A stretch of 64,000 nt of DNA from Thermoplasmata archaeon. Its GTDB lineage: Archaea > Thermoplasmatota > Thermoplasmata > Sysuiplasmatales > Sysuiplasmataceae. Both the position numbers and the translations under genes were made by a program. Below, in pieces: positions 7,807 through 17,238 of the stretch; positions within the stretch are counted from its first letter, which is position 1, and every line of letters begins with the position of its first letter. Location of the stretch: NCBI GenBank assembly GCA_021806165.1, contig JAJZXY010000001.1, positions 117,951 to 181,950 on the forward strand. Direction: 5' to 3'. Below the pieces are notes generated by a model. That model was given only the letters and a program-made list of their open reading frames with translations, was not told the origin of the DNA and made no database searches.

Positions 7807-8208
7807 CTACCCTATTCCCTCCACTATCTGAATGTTGTTGCCGTCCGCATCCCTGACCCAGACTCCCCTGAGCCACTCCGCGAAATCATGCGGCCTGCTC
7901 GCTATGCTGACGCCGCGCCCTTCAAGGGAGCTGCAGGCTCCATCTGCATCATCTGTCCAGAGCACAATCTCCGCCCCCAAGGCGCTTCCGGATGTTTCAA
8001 TTCCGTGCACCGCGCGGGCAGCCTCATGTGATGCAAAATCAGGCACAAGGCCGCCGAGCTCCAGCTCAATATGTTCATGCCTCCCTGCACGGGGGAACCG
8101 GAACCTCTCCCCGAAGCCGAAATTTTCACTGTAGAATGACGCCGATCTCCCTGCATCCTCCACGCAGATATTGACCCGCGGGCTGCTGAATCCGGGCCGG
8201 CGCTTCAT
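7807..8208 (-). CDS. VOC family (glyoxalase/bleomycin resistance fold) protein
   Basis: 133 residues, single vicinal-oxygen-chelate module. It starts RVNICVEDAGRSASFYSENFGFG, continues with HIELELGG and ends with WVRDADGNNIQIVEG, the typical strand carrying the last metal-ligand Glu. Such proteins include glyoxalases, epimerases and dioxygenases; nothing points to a substrate here. Stand-alone gene on the minus strand, between tRNA-His and the Nudix gene. Confidence 0.85.
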   Translation of the reverse strand: MKRRPGFSSPRVNICVEDAGRSASFYSENFGFGERFRFPRAGRHEHIELELGGLVPDFASHEAARAVHGIETSGSALGAEIVLWTDDADGACSSLEGRGVSIASRPHDFAEWLRGVWVRDADGNNIQIVEGIG

Positions 8209-8275
8209 CTCTTCCAGACAGCCCTTTCAACCCGCGTGTGCAGTTATGGAGTTTGCACTCTGCAGCCTGCGCGAT

Positions 8276-8803
8276 TCAGCGCCTCAGCCCGGCGTTCCTG
8301 AGTATGTCCTGGTGGCTCCTGGCAAACTGCTCTTCGGGAGCGTTCGGGTCCACATATGCAAGCTCCTTCCATGCCCTGTGCGTCACAGGCTTGTCGTAAT
8401 GGCCCCTGTACACGAACTCGAGATCCCAGTGCATCGTGGAGGGCTTGTCAGGGGACCCCCCGTAAACCTCGGAGTATATTTCGCCGTTTCCCAGTTCCAC
8501 CTTCCCTATGCCCAGCTGCTCTCTGACCACCCTCTCGGCTGCTTCCACGGGCGATTCGTTCATGAGGAGATGGCATGAGGGTATGATCCATCCGCCGCTG
8601 TGGCGCTGCTTCCTGTATTCGTCCATTGCGCCGATATGGTCCCAGTCGTATGCGGGGTCCAGTTTTCCCATCAGGATCTTCCCCTCGCTGTTTGAGAGCA
8701 GCACGAATGAGGAGAGGCACATCCCGCCCTCCGGTATCTCATTCATCCTGAACGGAGGAGCATCCCCTCTCTGGAAGCCTGCGAATTTCCTGTCTGTTGT
8801 CAT
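8276..8803 (-). CDS. Nudix-fold protein with degenerate Nudix box
   Basis: 175 residues. The Nudix fold is recognisable (EGGMCLSSFVLLSNSEGKILMGKL, then a Nudix-like helix NESPVEAAERVVREQLGIG). The consensus REUxEExGU reads RVVREQLGI, so two of the usual metal-binding glutamates are Val and Gln and the leading Gly is missing. It may be inactive or have altered chemistry. A TATA-like GAATATAGCC at about 8826-8835 on the minus strand predicts a leaderless transcript beginning at the ATG (8803). Confidence 0.78.
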   Translation of the reverse strand: MTTDRKFAGFQRGDAPPFRMNEIPEGGMCLSSFVLLSNSEGKILMGKLDPAYDWDHIGAMDEYRKQRHSGGWIIPSCHLLMNESPVEAAERVVREQLGIGKVELGNGEIYSEVYGGSPDKPSTMHWDLEFVYRGHYDKPVTHRAWKELAYVDPNAPEEQFARSHQDILRNAGLRR

Positions 8804-8842
8804 GCCCCTTCATAAGGGTAAACGGCTATATTCCCTTTGAGA

Positions 8843-9625
8843 TCAGAAGCGCGGCTTGGGCTTTCTGAAATAAATCATGAACAGCAGTACTCCGGCTGCA
8901 ATGCAGCCTATGATGATGTAGTTGTCAATGACATTCGCAGAATTGCCCGGGATGTAGAGCGTGAAACTGGTCTCTATCTGCCCGTTGCCGAAGAAGAGCT
9001 GGCCGCTGGAACTGATCTTGACAGTTGCGACATTGCCTCCCGCGGGGTAGTTGTATGCAAGCCAGTCGAACGTTACATTCCGGGTCTGTCCGGCCGCGAG
9101 CGTCACATTCTGCGACTGGATGTACTTGTTGTTGATGTAGAGGGAGACGTTAGCATTCTGGACCCCCGATGAGCCCTGATTCGTTACGGGGACGGTGATT
9201 ATCACCGGTTTCACAACTGTCAGCAGGAATGTCTTGTTGGCTGAAATCTGCTGGTTGCCTGAGCCGGCTGTTATGTTGAAGAGCACTGTGACTATCTCGG
9301 CAGCCGTGCCTGCAGTGATGTTGATGACGAATCTCCCTGCCGCGCTGGTGCCTGTCGTCGGGGAAATGCTGAGTCCGGTGGTGTTTTTCGCCTGTACAAA
9401 CCCCGTGTAACTGTAATTTCCCTCGCCTGCAGGGCCGCCTGAAACATTGAGTATGTATTCGTGCGTGGTGCCATTGCCAATGAGCTGCGGGCCACCAAGG
9501 GCAGCAACAATTGGCCCTCCGGTGGATGCACCTGCATACTGCACACCTGCACCAGCCAATGGCACCGCTTCAAGGGCGGTTGCAACCAGCATGGCTGTGA
9601 AAAGGAAGAGTATGACCTTCTTCAC
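8843..9625 (-). CDS. Secreted, C-terminally anchored CARDB-like surface protein
   Basis: 260 residues. A signal peptide (MKKVILFLFTAMLVATALEA) is followed by two beta-rich domains rich in N-x-S/T sequons; the second (PVTNQGSSGVQNANVSLYINNK, then GQTRNVTFDW) matches the CARDB adhesion-type beta domain. A single C-terminal membrane helix (YIIIGCIAAGVLLFMIYF) and a short basic tail anchor it. The start is GTG at 9625, overlapping the TGA of the upstream aglB gene as GTGA, so it is translationally coupled to the oligosaccharyltransferase. It may be a partner or a glycosylation substrate of AglB; that is inference. Confidence 0.75.
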   Translation of the reverse strand: MKKVILFLFTAMLVATALEAVPLAGAGVQYAGASTGGPIVAALGGPQLIGNGTTHEYILNVSGGPAGEGNYSYTGFVQAKNTTGLSISPTTGTSAAGRFVINITAGTAAEIVTVLFNITAGSGNQQISANKTFLLTVVKPVIITVPVTNQGSSGVQNANVSLYINNKYIQSQNVTLAAGQTRNVTFDWLAYNYPAGGNVATVKISSSGQLFFGNGQIETSFTLYIPGNSANVIDNYIIIGCIAAGVLLFMIYFRKPKPRF

Positions 9626-12600
9626 CTGATCAGCCTCCTCTTCTTGGCATAGTACACGTCGGCCACAATCAGCGTCGCAAGCACGAATATCACAACCGCG
9701 CGTTTCAGCGATATGAGGGGCGGCGGGCTTACTGAGGCACCCTGCCCGGACACAGTGATGCCGTTAAGCGTCACCACGGGTTTGGGCAGGCTTATTGGAA
9801 CGCTGATGGCAGAGGAGCTGCCTGTCTCCTTCTGCGTCACATTGACACCCACAGGCAGTATGCTCGTCGGGTTTGCCGTGGTGGCTGTAAGCGATATTGT
9901 GAGCGTCTGGTTCTGGCCCGGCTTCAGCGAGAAGAAGGTGTCATTGTAGAACGGGCCGTTGGATGTGGTGTATATGCCGCCTCTCCATCCCTCCGCATTG
10001 AGGCCCGCGATATTGCTCACAGACGCAACATAGTTGGAAACTGTATTTCCCGTGTTGTTTACCACGACAGAGAATGAGATTGTCCTTCCCACCTTCTCCT
10101 GGCCGTAGGAGGAGAAGGCAGTTGAGAAGCCATAGGATACAGGCACCTGTATGGATGTGTGCGCAGTTGAGTTTGCAGATGGGGAGAGCAGGGATGTCGC
10201 ACTGAACAGTACGTTGTTGTAGCCGCCAGCGGGATTGGATGAAGAGAGGGTGACATTAACGATCGCGGATGAATTCCTTCCCGTTCCCAGAACGACATAT
10301 GTGGGTGTGAACGATCCGTACCAGTTGCTGTTGTCCACGCTCATGTAGAATATGTCAGGCACGTCTCCGGTGTTGTTCACAAGGAGCGAGACGGATGTGA
10401 AGCCCGAAGCCCCCTGTGACTGCTGGGCAGACAGGACTGTGAGATCCACCGAGTATGTCGGCAGGAGGGAAAGGACGACCGGTATCTGAGAGGGGGATGA
10501 TATGTGGGCTGTGCTGTTGTAGGTATAGGCATACAGCGTGCCGTCCGAGGAAGTGTTGTAACTTGCCGTTATGCTGTAATTGCCACCTGGAAGCATGACT
10601 GAATATCTTCCGCCCGGAGAGGGGATTGTGAAATTGCCTCCAGCGCCGTTGAACGTTATGCTGGCGTCAACGCCGCCGATTCCGGGCACAGCCACGCTTC
10701 CGTTCACCGAGTATGCGAAGTCAAGCACCGGGTTGAATGTGGCGTTCTGGCCCGGAAGGACAGTGAGCTTTGTCACGTTGGCCGCATTTCCGCCTGAACT
10801 GTATGTCTCTACCGTGTAGTTGCCTGGGGAAAGCTGCACGCTGAAGCTGCCGTTCCCCGCGGTCTCTGTCTCGGCGGCGGCGCCCGTGGTGCCAATTGGA
10901 ATGAACTTGAGCTGAGACTGCACTGGTATACTGTAGAACCATGAGGCGGTCCCCGACACTGTGCTGTTGTAGCTTCCGACCGATGTCTGGATATCCACGT
11001 TCGCCGAAGTGCTCAGTTTCACAACGGTCCCTCCAGAATAGAGGACGTAAACCTGCCTTCCACTTTCATTCATCGTGGAAACGTAGGATGCATTGACAGT
11101 GTAGACTGAAGATGGGAGGGACACAGAGAACGTGCCTCCAGACTGGACCGCCGCCTGCACCGTAGCACCGCTGGACGCAGTGATGTATACTGTCGCAGAT
11201 GAGAGCGTGCTGCTTCCATGGTAGACGGTTCCGGAAAGGTTGAGCACCGGGTCCAGCGACAGTACGTATGTTGAAGGTGAAACTACGTCGGTGACATTGA
11301 GGAATGCATACGGGATATTCCGAACGCTTGTGTATGCGTACACAGTGTACTTCGCGGGCCGCAGGTAGACGCTGGTGTTGTTGGCAACATTGTCAAGGAC
11401 CATCGGCGAGCTCAGCGCAGGGCTGAAAATGTCTATCCTGGAAAGCTTGGTGGTATTGGTCGCACCCGAGGAGGACGGGAGTTTAAATGCAAGCGTTGTG
11501 TTGTACTTCACAACAACATCCGCATTGAAGACTGTATCGTGCCCAACCGGCACAGTAATGTTGCTCTCTGCAGCCGTGACGGTGTATTGCAGCGTGCTGC
11601 TGTTGTACCCGCTGAATGAAACCGAGTATATGCCGGGCTCAATAGTTGCAGAGTATGCGCCATTCGTGACAGGCACCGTGACGACGGTCCCGTTGATGTT
11701 GCTGAGCGTCATGTTGATTGACGAAGGCAGCACTGCAGATCCGACTGCGCTGCCGCTGAACTGCACGTCCCTTGCGTACATGGAAATGGTGCGGTATGCT
11801 GAGCCGGATGTGAGCCTGATGCTCTGGGATACCATGCCCTCTGAAGACAGCTGGACCACCGGGTTGAAACCGTCCGGCAGCGTGATTGAGTAGTAGCCGG
11901 TGAGGTTGCTGTAGGTGGAATATGTGAAATTCCCGTAACTGAAAGTGAACTGCGCACCAGTGATGTTCCTGGCCAGTCCGGACACGGCTGTGGCAACCTG
12001 GCCGGAGAACGTTGAGGCCTGGTTTTCGACTATGTTCATTGAGGTGGCAGCTCCGTTGACCGAGAACGTGCCCAGGTACGCGCTGTTGCTTCCAGACGTC
12101 CATATGCCGTAACTCCCGGTGGGCAGAATGGCGTAGAAGCCTCCGGAGGAGTTGGTAGTGAAATTAAGCTGAATTCCCTGCGCCTGTATGCTCACCTGCG
12201 CATAGGGAGAGTAGGTTCCCCCGGGTCCCGTTACGGTACCGGTCACAGGGTAGCCGTCAGAGAGTGAAAATCCGGCCGTGGCGGTGCCCCCGCGCAGGCT
12301 GATGTTGGACAGTACGACATACGGTGTAGAGCCGGAGTAGTAGACAGAGTACACAGTGTAGTTTCCTGAAGCGATGCTCAGCGAGTACCTGCCGGATTGT
12401 CCTGAAATTGCGGAAAACGGCTGTATCCCCCCGGCCTTGCTGTAGAAGTAGAGAGTAACCGCGGGAGCAGGCTGGCCGCCAACAGTCACAGTTCCGCTGA
12501 GCTCAGTGTTTGTCAGCGCCGTGATGTTGAACCCGGGATGGGAACGTGTATAGTTCAGCGTGACAGCGCTTATCGTGTAATGGCTGGAGGTGTACGCGGA

Positions 12601-15600
12601 TGATGACACGTACACTGTATAGTTCCCGACCAGAAGGTCGGGGAATGAGTATGAGCCGTTGGCCGCAGTGGTGACAACAGCAGAGTAATTGTTCTGTGCC
12701 CCCTGAAGCGCGACCGTCAGGCCGGAAGCAGGTGCACCTGCAGTGTTGTAAACGCTGCCGACCACATAATAAGGCGTGAGTGCAAGATTCTGGGGTGTTG
12801 TGAAATTGTACCGGGCTGTGACATTGGGTTGTGCAAGTATTGTCGACTTTCCGCTGGTCAGGTAGATGTTGTACTCCCCAGGCAGGACGGAGGTGAAGTT
12901 GTAAACACCGTTTGCAGCGTAGGTGCTGTATGTCAGCCCGGTGGTGGTGTTTATGAGCTTAACTCCCACATTTAGGACAGGCGGTGTCACTCCGGGCGTG
13001 TAGGTGAGGTTGGACGGTGTTGTGAAATATATGTGTCCTGTCACCGACGTCCTTCCCAGAGTCATCACGCCCATGTTGATGTTGTAGGCTGGCAGTCCGG
13101 TTGATGAGTTGAGCGTCGGGTTGCGCATTGCCTGTGAATATGAAACATTAAGGTTGACTTCCTTGAGTATCGTCCCGGTCTGTGTGAGATTCTGCGTTGC
13201 AGTTGTAAGGGCACCAGAGCTGTACACTATCGTGTCGTTTCCCTGCATTGCAACAGCTGAATACTGTCCCTGTGAGTTGGTGTAGACCACATCATGCGGA
13301 ATCCCCCACTGGTCCAGCACAGTGACCCTGACATTCTTCGCTGGCTGGCCGTTACCCATCAGCACCGTGCCGTTCACGTATGCACCAGGGTAGTACTCCA
13401 TCAGCACAATCCCGTTCTGGAAGTCACTCTGGGGGCTCAGGTCGACCGTGTAGTTCTGGAAAGTTGGATCGGCTTTAGCCAGCTGTATTGCCTTCTGAAG
13501 GCTTATCGCGCTCCAGTCATTGGGGTGGTCCTTGACGTACTTCAGAGGATACGGGTTGTAGTATGCCGTCCTGTATATCATTTCAAAGTGTGACTCCATC
13601 CAACCCGGGAGCGGTCCCATGTTGGTCAGATGCGAATTGTAGAGGAAGTTGCCCGAGAGTCCCGGAAGGCCGCTCAGGTTCTGGCCTGTTATGTCATAGG
13701 CTGAGTAGCCCATGAAGAACCTGTAGAGCGTCATGTTGTAGAACATAGGCTGGTAGTTGATGTTGTAACTCACAACCTGCGAGCCTGTGGGAACAGACTG
13801 CAGGGGGTATGATACGCCGGTGGACGTCGTGGCGGAGAGCGTGTAGTAGTTGTAGGGTATGTTGTAGACGCCGGGCCCTGCTATTGGCCTCCCCCCAAGG
13901 AAGGCCGGAGCATAGAATACGCCTGTGTTGGTGGCACTGAAGGGGAACAGCCTTGCGTCAACCGAAAAGAAGCCTATGAACTTGCCAGTCAGCTGCGAAA
14001 CAGTCTGATAGAGCCTCACCACCGAGTTGAGCCCTATATTCGATATTGTGACCATGAGGACCGCGTACATCACATTCTGGCTCGTCACGGAGGAGGCGAA
14101 GGGGCCGTAGACTGCCGGGTGGGCAAGGACTGTGTTCTTGTAACTGCCAGGGCTGGCCAGGACGTTGCTGACGTAGGTTGAGTTTATGCCTGCGGAATCA
14201 AGTGCCGCTGTCAGATTCTGCGGGAGTGCATTTCCATTGGCCAGATATGCAGCCTGAAGCACCCTTGCCACCAGGAGCGATATCGCCTGTGTCTGGTTCT
14301 GGCTGAAAAGGAATGCGGAAGCTAGCTGGTAACCCTGCTGGAAATCATCCGCCACCGTCGGTACCTGTGCGAATGTGATTGCAGCACTGCCATAATCCCA
14401 CCAGCTCAGGTAGCCGGGGCGGTCGTAGTACGGAGTGATATTGCCCGTCAGGTTGTTCAGATAGCCCCAGGCTGGAGGGAAGTATGTTCCCTGCGTCTCC
14501 AGGCTGTAGCCGAAGGCGCCGAAGTAGAAAGGAGATGCAGTAGAATTCGCAACATACCCAGAAGGCCGGAGGAATCCCGGAAGGACATCATATACCTGCG
14601 AATTCAGGGACGACTTGGAGGTGGAAGGCGTGGCGGCGTCTATGCCTGTCCAGACAACGGGCATGACAACTATGAATGCGACGAATATCACAACAAGGAC
14701 ATGCTTGATCTTGACGCTCTTCCTGATGCCCGACCAGCTTGTCCCGTAAGTCTGGAAGCCCTTCCTTATCTCGGAGAAGTCTGTCCAGCTCACCAGGGCG
14801 AATATGCCCTCGCCTGCGTAGAGGACGAAGGCAGTGGTCGCATCCAGTACAAACCTCACTGTGGAAACGGCCATGAACGCTGAAATCAGGAACCATATGA
14901 TCATGAGCATCTGGGAGTTGGTGAGCCCTTTCGGGGACCTGTAGAAGATGTATGCCACCTCTGCGAATGCGATGAAGAACACCGCTCCCCCGAGTGACAG
15001 GGCAAGGAGACTGAATGGCGGAGTCTGAGCCTCTGCAATCGTGGTGTAGACAGCGGACTTGATGAAATAGCTCTGCGCGGTGAGTATCTTGATTATCACC
15101 CCGTGTATTATCCTCGGATCGGCTATTTCCACAACTCCGACCAGCACCAGGGCTATTCCCACAAGGGCGGATATTAGCGTCAGCCATGGCACATCCCTCG
15201 CAACTGTGTAGATGACGCCCAGGATCAGCGTGCCCAGGAAGAAGACGAATGAAACGTAGTACCATGGGTAGATGGCATTGCTGTTGTAGTAGACAGGCAG
15301 GGCAAGGACCATGAGAACAGAGCCTGCAACCGCATAAATGCCTGTCAGCGCAAGTGTGTCCCTGTTCTTGAACTTGTAGATGAATGACTGGACGAGGTAG
15401 AAGAGTGAAATTGTAACAATTATGTACGAATATCCTTCCCATGCATTCGCTATGCCTGCAAGGACGACTCCCGCCAGCGCTGCATAGAGGAGGGATGTCT
15501 TGTTGTCCCTGTAGTATCTGGTGACCCCGGAAGCAATTGCGTCGGTGTCGGGCAGGTAGCTGTCCTTCCTGTTCCACCTTTCTACCCACCTTGTCCCCTT

Positions 15601-16266
15601 AATGCTGTTCAGTGCCCTGAACAGGAAGAAGAAGGTCACGGCGGTGAGCATCAGGACGAACGGGTCGTGTACACCAAAGCCGACTGTGCTTTCGCTTACG
15701 ATGGAGGGGAGGAACGCCATCAGGGCTGCCGCGATTATGCCTGCCTCCTTTGAAAAGAGCTCCTTCCCCAGGTAGTAAGTGACCACTATTGCTACGGTTC
15801 CGGAAATGGCCGACATGGAGACATAGGCCACGACTCCGGCGGTAAGCTGTCCCGAGTAGATTGAGCCTGTTGCCGGCAGGTGTGAGAAGAACGAGACTGG
15901 CCAGGTAAGCAGCACAGTGCTCCAGACGTAAAACGGCAGGAACGGGTTGAACGAGCCAATCGGGTAGTTCAGCATCGGGTCGAACAGAAGCTGGTGGCCC
16001 GTGCCGAGCGCATAGCTCACCACATTGAAATAGAAGTCGGCATCAGACCCCCCGCTCAGTGATGGGAAGCCCCCGGCAATAGACTGGAAGAAGTCGAAGT
16101 AGAACCTGAGGTATGCCCCCAGCAGCACTATGATCACAAGAGCTCCGAACGTTGTCCAGTCTGCCTTCTTCAGTGAAGCATATCCTCTCTTCAACGCAGA
16201 ATCCCTGTTTACTACTTCAGACCCGCCCCCTCTCCCGGTGGCCGCCTGCTTGCTATCAGATGCCAT
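9622..16266 (-). CDS. aglB: Giant AglB/Stt3 oligosaccharyltransferase with long extracellular repeat region
   Basis: 2,214 residues from ATG 16266 (the ORF begins 12 codons earlier). The N-terminal ~550 residues are a polytopic GT-C domain with the catalytic motif GGSDADFYF, GVHDPF, and the TIxE motif TTIAEAQTP; WWDYG follows at about residues 622-626. It transfers lipid-linked glycan to Asn in N-x-S/T on the outer face of the membrane. Archaeal AglB is normally 800-1,000 residues. Here about 1,200 further residues follow: many carboxypeptidase-regulatory-like beta domains (pattern G-x-V...G-x-Y-S...G-x-Y-x-V-Y), then two NEW3-like domains, and a final membrane helix with a basic tail. A TATA box at about 16316-16324 supports the 16266 start with a ~27-nt leader. 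Confidence 0.92.
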   Translation of the reverse strand: MASDSKQAATGRGGGSEVVNRDSALKRGYASLKKADWTTFGALVIIVLLGAYLRFYFDFFQSIAGGFPSLSGGSDADFYFNVVSYALGTGHQLLFDPMLNYPIGSFNPFLPFYVWSTVLLTWPVSFFSHLPATGSIYSGQLTAGVVAYVSMSAISGTVAIVVTYYLGKELFSKEAGIIAAALMAFLPSIVSESTVGFGVHDPFVLMLTAVTFFFLFRALNSIKGTRWVERWNRKDSYLPDTDAIASGVTRYYRDNKTSLLYAALAGVVLAGIANAWEGYSYIIVTISLFYLVQSFIYKFKNRDTLALTGIYAVAGSVLMVLALPVYYNSNAIYPWYYVSFVFFLGTLILGVIYTVARDVPWLTLISALVGIALVLVGVVEIADPRIIHGVIIKILTAQSYFIKSAVYTTIAEAQTPPFSLLALSLGGAVFFIAFAEVAYIFYRSPKGLTNSQMLMIIWFLISAFMAVSTVRFVLDATTAFVLYAGEGIFALVSWTDFSEIRKGFQTYGTSWSGIRKSVKIKHVLVVIFVAFIVVMPVVWTGIDAATPSTSKSSLNSQVYDVLPGFLRPSGYVANSTASPFYFGAFGYSLETQGTYFPPAWGYLNNLTGNITPYYDRPGYLSWWDYGSAAITFAQVPTVADDFQQGYQLASAFLFSQNQTQAISLLVARVLQAAYLANGNALPQNLTAALDSAGINSTYVSNVLASPGSYKNTVLAHPAVYGPFASSVTSQNVMYAVLMVTISNIGLNSVVRLYQTVSQLTGKFIGFFSVDARLFPFSATNTGVFYAPAFLGGRPIAGPGVYNIPYNYYTLSATTSTGVSYPLQSVPTGSQVVSYNINYQPMFYNMTLYRFFMGYSAYDITGQNLSGLPGLSGNFLYNSHLTNMGPLPGWMESHFEMIYRTAYYNPYPLKYVKDHPNDWSAISLQKAIQLAKADPTFQNYTVDLSPQSDFQNGIVLMEYYPGAYVNGTVLMGNGQPAKNVRVTVLDQWGIPHDVVYTNSQGQYSAVAMQGNDTIVYSSGALTTATQNLTQTGTILKEVNLNVSYSQAMRNPTLNSSTGLPAYNINMGVMTLGRTSVTGHIYFTTPSNLTYTPGVTPPVLNVGVKLINTTTGLTYSTYAANGVYNFTSVLPGEYNIYLTSGKSTILAQPNVTARYNFTTPQNLALTPYYVVGSVYNTAGAPASGLTVALQGAQNNYSAVVTTAANGSYSFPDLLVGNYTVYVSSSAYTSSHYTISAVTLNYTRSHPGFNITALTNTELSGTVTVGGQPAPAVTLYFYSKAGGIQPFSAISGQSGRYSLSIASGNYTVYSVYYSGSTPYVVLSNISLRGGTATAGFSLSDGYPVTGTVTGPGGTYSPYAQVSIQAQGIQLNFTTNSSGGFYAILPTGSYGIWTSGSNSAYLGTFSVNGAATSMNIVENQASTFSGQVATAVSGLARNITGAQFTFSYGNFTYSTYSNLTGYYSITLPDGFNPVVQLSSEGMVSQSIRLTSGSAYRTISMYARDVQFSGSAVGSAVLPSSINMTLSNINGTVVTVPVTNGAYSATIEPGIYSVSFSGYNSSTLQYTVTAAESNITVPVGHDTVFNADVVVKYNTTLAFKLPSSSGATNTTKLSRIDIFSPALSSPMVLDNVANNTSVYLRPAKYTVYAYTSVRNIPYAFLNVTDVVSPSTYVLSLDPVLNLSGTVYHGSSTLSSATVYITASSGATVQAAVQSGGTFSVSLPSSVYTVNASYVSTMNESGRQVYVLYSGGTVVKLSTSANVDIQTSVGSYNSTVSGTASWFYSIPVQSQLKFIPIGTTGAAAETETAGNGSFSVQLSPGNYTVETYSSGGNAANVTKLTVLPGQNATFNPVLDFAYSVNGSVAVPGIGGVDASITFNGAGGNFTIPSPGGRYSVMLPGGNYSITASYNTSSDGTLYAYTYNSTAHISSPSQIPVVLSLLPTYSVDLTVLSAQQSQGASGFTSVSLLVNNTGDVPDIFYMSVDNSNWYGSFTPTYVVLGTGRNSSAIVNVTLSSSNPAGGYNNVLFSATSLLSPSANSTAHTSIQVPVSYGFSTAFSSYGQEKVGRTISFSVVVNNTGNTVSNYVASVSNIAGLNAEGWRGGIYTTSNGPFYNDTFFSLKPGQNQTLTISLTATTANPTSILPVGVNVTQKETGSSSAISVPISLPKPVVTLNGITVSGQGASVSPPPLISLKRAVVIFVLATLIVADVYYAKKRRLIR

Positions 16267-16315
16267 TGAAATATGCCCAACCAAGCAGTATTTTTTGCGC
16301 AATAAGTTGAATTGC

Positions 16316-16324
16316 TATTTAAGC
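16316..16324 (-). promoter_or_regulatory. TATA box for aglB
   Basis: Minus-strand CTTAAATAG, about 27 nt upstream of the predicted transcription start near 16293. It excludes the first in-frame ATG (16302) as start. Confidence 0.6.
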
Positions 16325-16388
16325 GTTGCACGCTGCCCCCGGGGCGCCCTTTGCGTGCGTTTATGGGGCGCTGGACTCCATTGAACCA

Positions 16389-17054
16389 TTAATCTCCCCT
16401 GCCAGATCTTATCTCGGCCAGCAGGTTGCTTACAGATTCAAGCGGGTCCTTCGCCTCGTAAATGGACCTGCCGACTATTAGTGCGTCGGATCCGCTCCTG
16501 ATCGCCGACTTGGCGGAGCCTCCCTGCGGCCCCACTCCCGGAGTGAGTATCGGTATCTTGCCAACAATGCCCCTGAGGTGCTTGATCCTCTCCGGCCGGG
16601 TCGCGGGGGCGACTATACCGTCAACCTTCAGCTGCACGGCCATCTCAGCGATCCTGTCGGCAAACTCCACGTTTATCTCCGATGCGCCGGGGTTTGACAT
16701 CTCTGTTACAAGGTAGACGGAGGCACCGTGGGCGCTGTTGATGCATGCCTCCACAGAATCCTTCCCCGGGAAACCGTGCACAATCAGCCCTGAGGCTCCA
16801 AGCTTGGAAGCGAGTGATGCTATCATCGAATTCGTGTGCGGCACGTCTGAAATCTTGAAATCACAGATGACCTTGAAATGATTGGATATTTCAGTTATTA
16901 TCCCGGGTCCCTGTGCGAGTATTATGGGCCAGTTGAGCTTGATTGCATCAACATACTTGCCAACGGAGTTGACTATATCCATAGCCCTCCTCCTTTCTGT
17001 TTCGTCCAGTGCCAGAACAAGGCCACGCTCAAATGTAATCTTCTTCACCGTCAC
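16389..17054 (-). CDS. pyrF: Orotidine 5'-phosphate decarboxylase
   Basis: The ORF reaches 17192, but similarity begins at FERGLVLALD. GTG at 17054 (VTVKKITF) has a Shine-Dalgarno GGGAGG a few nucleotides upstream and gives 221 residues, typical of archaeal PyrF. The catalytic DxKxxD signature is visible as CDFKISDVPHTN, and the phosphate-binding end as ILTPGVGPQGG and DALIVGRSIY. It catalyses the last step of UMP synthesis. A TATA-like GTTTTAATG at about 17103-17111 suits this start. No other pyrimidine gene is adjacent. Confidence 0.94.
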   Translation of the reverse strand: MTVKKITFERGLVLALDETERRRAMDIVNSVGKYVDAIKLNWPIILAQGPGIITEISNHFKVICDFKISDVPHTNSMIASLASKLGASGLIVHGFPGKDSVEACINSAHGASVYLVTEMSNPGASEINVEFADRIAEMAVQLKVDGIVAPATRPERIKHLRGIVGKIPILTPGVGPQGGSAKSAIRSGSDALIVGRSIYEAKDPLESVSNLLAEIRSGRGD

Positions 17055-17238
17055 GGCCCTCCCATCTATTGGTCTTAATTCCTGTGACGTAGCCGCTCGG
17101 GCATTAAAACACTTTCCGTTAACTTCCTGCGACGCGTGCTGCTTGGCATGGTGCCCAATCCATTCATGCAAGCCGCAGATGCATGCGCTCAACGTCGTAG
17201 TATTTTCCCTTCCTCCTTATCATTCCTGGAAAGATGCC

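Noticed and set aside
14588-15589. 333-residue minus-strand ORF inside aglB
   Set aside because: It is out of frame within the conserved oligosaccharyltransferase catalytic region and has an Arg/His/Cys-rich shadow composition.
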